A stretch of DNA of 17,182 nucleotides. Source: Citromicrobium sp. Its GTDB lineage: Bacteria; Pseudomonadota; Alphaproteobacteria; Sphingomonadales; Sphingomonadaceae. The position numbers were made by a program, and so were the translations under genes. The notes below the pieces were generated by a model. It worked only from the letters and a program-made list of their open reading frames with translations, was not told the origin of the DNA and did not search any database. Shown in pieces: positions 15,557 to 17,182 of this stretch. The DNA lies in assembly GCA_002712945.1 (NCBI GenBank), contig PAVA01000033.1, forward strand, positions 1 to 17,182, given 5' to 3'. Every line of letters begins with the position of its first letter. The stretch's first letter is position 1.

Positions 15557-17182
15557 CCAAGCAGGAACTGGAAGCGCTCCGCCTCGCGGCGGAAGGCATG
15601 TATCACGCCGATAGCGAACACGACGCCTGCGGTGTCGGCCTGATCGGCGAGGTCTCGGGCAAGCCGACGCGGCGCGTGGTCGATGCGGCGATCGATGCGC
15701 TGTCTTCGATCTGGCACCGCGGCGCAGTCGATGCCGATGGCAAGACCGGCGACGGGGCGGGCCTGCTGCTCGACCTGCCGGTCGACTTCTTCACCAGCGC
15801 GATCCACGCGAGCGGGCACGATGTGCGCGACGGGCGGCTGGCGGTGGGCGTCATCTTCCTGCCGCGCACCGATCTGGGCGGGCAGGACGCCTGCCGCACG
15901 ATCGTCGAGGCAGAACTGATCCGCGCCGGACTGTTCGTCTACGGCTGGCGGCAGGTGCCGGTCGATATCTCGGTCATCGGGCGCAAGGCGCGCGAGACCC
16001 GGCCCGAGATCGAGCAGGTGATGATCGCCGGGCCGACGCCCGAGGAACAATCGCTCGAGGAGTTCGAGAAGCAGCTCTACGTCGTCCGGCGGCGGATCGA
16101 ACGGCGCATCGTCGAGGCGCAGCTGCGCGACTTTTACATCGCCTCGCTGTCCGCCCAGTCGATCGTCTACAAGGGTCTGTTCCTCGCGGAGAGCCTCTCG
16201 ACCTTCTACCCCGACGTGCGCGATCCGCTGGTGACCAGCCGGATGGCGATCCTCCACCAGCGCTATTCGACCAACACCTTCCCGCAATGGTGGCTGGCGC
16301 AACCCTTCCGCACGCTGGCGCATAATGGCGAGATCAACACGATCCGCGGCAACAAGAACTGGATGCGCACGCACGAGATCAAGATGGCGAGCCTCGCCTT
16401 CGCGGGCATGGCGGACGACATCAAGCCGGTGATCCCGGTCGGCGCGTCCGACACCGCCAGCCTCGATGCCGCGATCGAGCTGCTGGTGCGGTCGGGCAAG
16501 GCCATGCCGACGGCCAAGTCCATGCTGGTGCCCGAAGCCTGGCAGGTCTCCCCCGACATGCCCGAGGAAACCCGGGCGATGTATCAGTACATGGCGTCGG
16601 TGATGGAGCCGTGGGACGGGCCTGCCGCGCTCGCAATGACCGACGGCCGCTGGGTGGTCGCCGGGCTCGACCGCAACGCGCTGCGTCCGCTCGCTTTCGC
16701 GCGGACCGAGGACGGGTTGCTGGTGGTGGGCTCCGAAAGCGGGATGGTCTCGCTCGAAGAAGAGCATGTCGTCGAGAAGGGGCGGCTGGGCCCCGGCCAG
16801 ATGATCGCGATCGATCTCGAGCGTGGCCAGCTGCTGCGCGATGAGGAGCTGAAATCGCGGATCGCGCGCGAGGCGCCGTATAAGGCGCTGGTCGCCGGAT
16901 TCCGCGGGATCGACGATCTGCCCGAGCCGTCCGAAGATGCGAACCCCGGCTTCGATGCCGACGAGCTTGCGCGCCGCCTGACCGCGGCGGGGATGACGAC
17001 CGAGGACATGGAACTGATCCTCGACGCGATGGCGCTCGACGGCAAGGAAGCGATCGGCTCGATGGGCGACGACACGCCGCTGGCCGTTATCAGCGGCATG
17101 CCGCGCAATGTCAGCCAGTTCTTCCGCCAGAACTTCGCGCAGGTCACCAATCCGCCGATCGATTCGCTGCGCGAACGCCATG
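15553..17182 (+). CDS. gltB: Glutamate synthase large subunit, 3'-truncated by window edge
   Basis: GltB makes two glutamates from glutamine and 2-oxoglutarate using electrons from GltD. The window holds the first 543 codons of a protein normally about 1,500 residues long, open to the last base. The ATG at 15553 overlaps the gltD stop as ATGA; no strong ribosome site is seen, so translation is probably coupled. A 25-residue propeptide precedes Cys26 in HDACGVG, the Ntn nucleophile that becomes Cys1 after processing. The glutaminase domain continues through WHRGAVDADGKTGDGAG, the glutamine-binding block around 16252-16365 (LHQRYSTNTFPQWW, FRTLAHNGEINT) and GASDTASLD. The final visible part, DTPLAVISGMPRNVSQFF followed by QVTNPPIDSLRE, starts the central domain. 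The FMN and 3Fe-4S domains lie beyond the window. Confidence 0.97.
   Translation, partial: MTKQELEALRLAAEGMYHADSEHDACGVGLIGEVSGKPTRRVVDAAIDALSSIWHRGAVDADGKTGDGAGLLLDLPVDFFTSAIHASGHDVRDGRLAVGVIFLPRTDLGGQDACRTIVEAELIRAGLFVYGWRQVPVDISVIGRKARETRPEIEQVMIAGPTPEEQSLEEFEKQLYVVRRRIERRIVEAQLRDFYIASLSAQSIVYKGLFLAESLSTFYPDVRDPLVTSRMAILHQRYSTNTFPQWWLAQPFRTLAHNGEINTIRGNKNWMRTHEIKMASLAFAGMADDIKPVIPVGASDTASLDAAIELLVRSGKAMPTAKSMLVPEAWQVSPDMPEETRAMYQYMASVMEPWDGPAALAMTDGRWVVAGLDRNALRPLAFARTEDGLLVVGSESGMVSLEEEHVVEKGRLGPGQMIAIDLERGQLLRDEELKSRIAREAPYKALVAGFRGIDDLPEPSEDANPGFDADELARRLTAAGMTTEDMELILDAMALDGKEAIGSMGDDTPLAVISGMPRNVSQFFRQNFAQVTNPPIDSLRERH

Noticed and set aside
15205..17181. Open frame of 658 codons on the - strand
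   Set aside because: It is antisense to gltD and gltB, which show clear catalytic motifs in the + strand frame running to the window end.

Overview
The window is a G+C-rich, densely packed chromosomal segment that reads as housekeeping and light accessory DNA of an alphaproteobacterium. Protein flavours suggest Sphingomonadales, probably Erythrobacteraceae: an alpha-type GltD with the CSQCGVPYC start, a DUF1674/SDHAF4 protein, and a PE-LIG-POL LigD next to Ku. The taxonomic call is inference from remembered family features, not from a search. No insertion sequence, prophage, CRISPR array or rRNA was found.

Layout, left to right. Positions 1-2344 (+): the 3' part of hemH (ferrochelatase), then a soluble cytochrome P450. 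Positions 2341-2508 (-): a 55-residue SDHAF4-type succinate dehydrogenase assembly factor whose stop codon interlocks with the P450 stop. Positions 2546-4380 (+): the RsmB-type rRNA methyltransferase and a lower-G+C lipoprotein of unknown function. Positions 4433-5733 (-): a SlyD-like FKBP prolyl isomerase and MsrA, separated by a 308-base non-coding stretch. Positions 5866-8140 (+): a very compact run of an exported methyltransferase-like protein, N-carbamoylputrescine amidase, folK and tRNA-Lys(TTT), in which every junction overlaps. Positions 8145-13876 (-): a non-homologous end-joining operon ku - mgtC-like - ligD, preceded by an exported gamma-glutamyltransferase. Positions 14105-17182 (+): gltD and the first third of gltB, encoding glutamate synthase.

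Functionally, the strongest unit is the two-protein bacterial NHEJ system (Ku plus LigD). It carries an MgtC/SapB-family membrane protein gene between its two parts, with a 4-base ATGA overlap into ligD. The gltD-gltB pair supplies glutamate from glutamine and 2-oxoglutarate. FolK (folate), AguB (polyamines) and HemH (heme) are single steps of biosynthetic pathways.

I do not see a clearly new multi-gene system. The most unusual signals are: (1) gltD has no ATG, GTG or TTG in frame before its conserved N-terminus, and the only ATN codon in the right place is ATA; (2) folK seems to start at CTG, inside the aguB stop, and to end at a TAG formed by bases 8-10 of tRNA-Lys; (3) a membrane-protein gene is translationally coupled inside a DNA-repair operon; (4) a low-G+C lipoprotein gene sits in otherwise G+C-rich surroundings.
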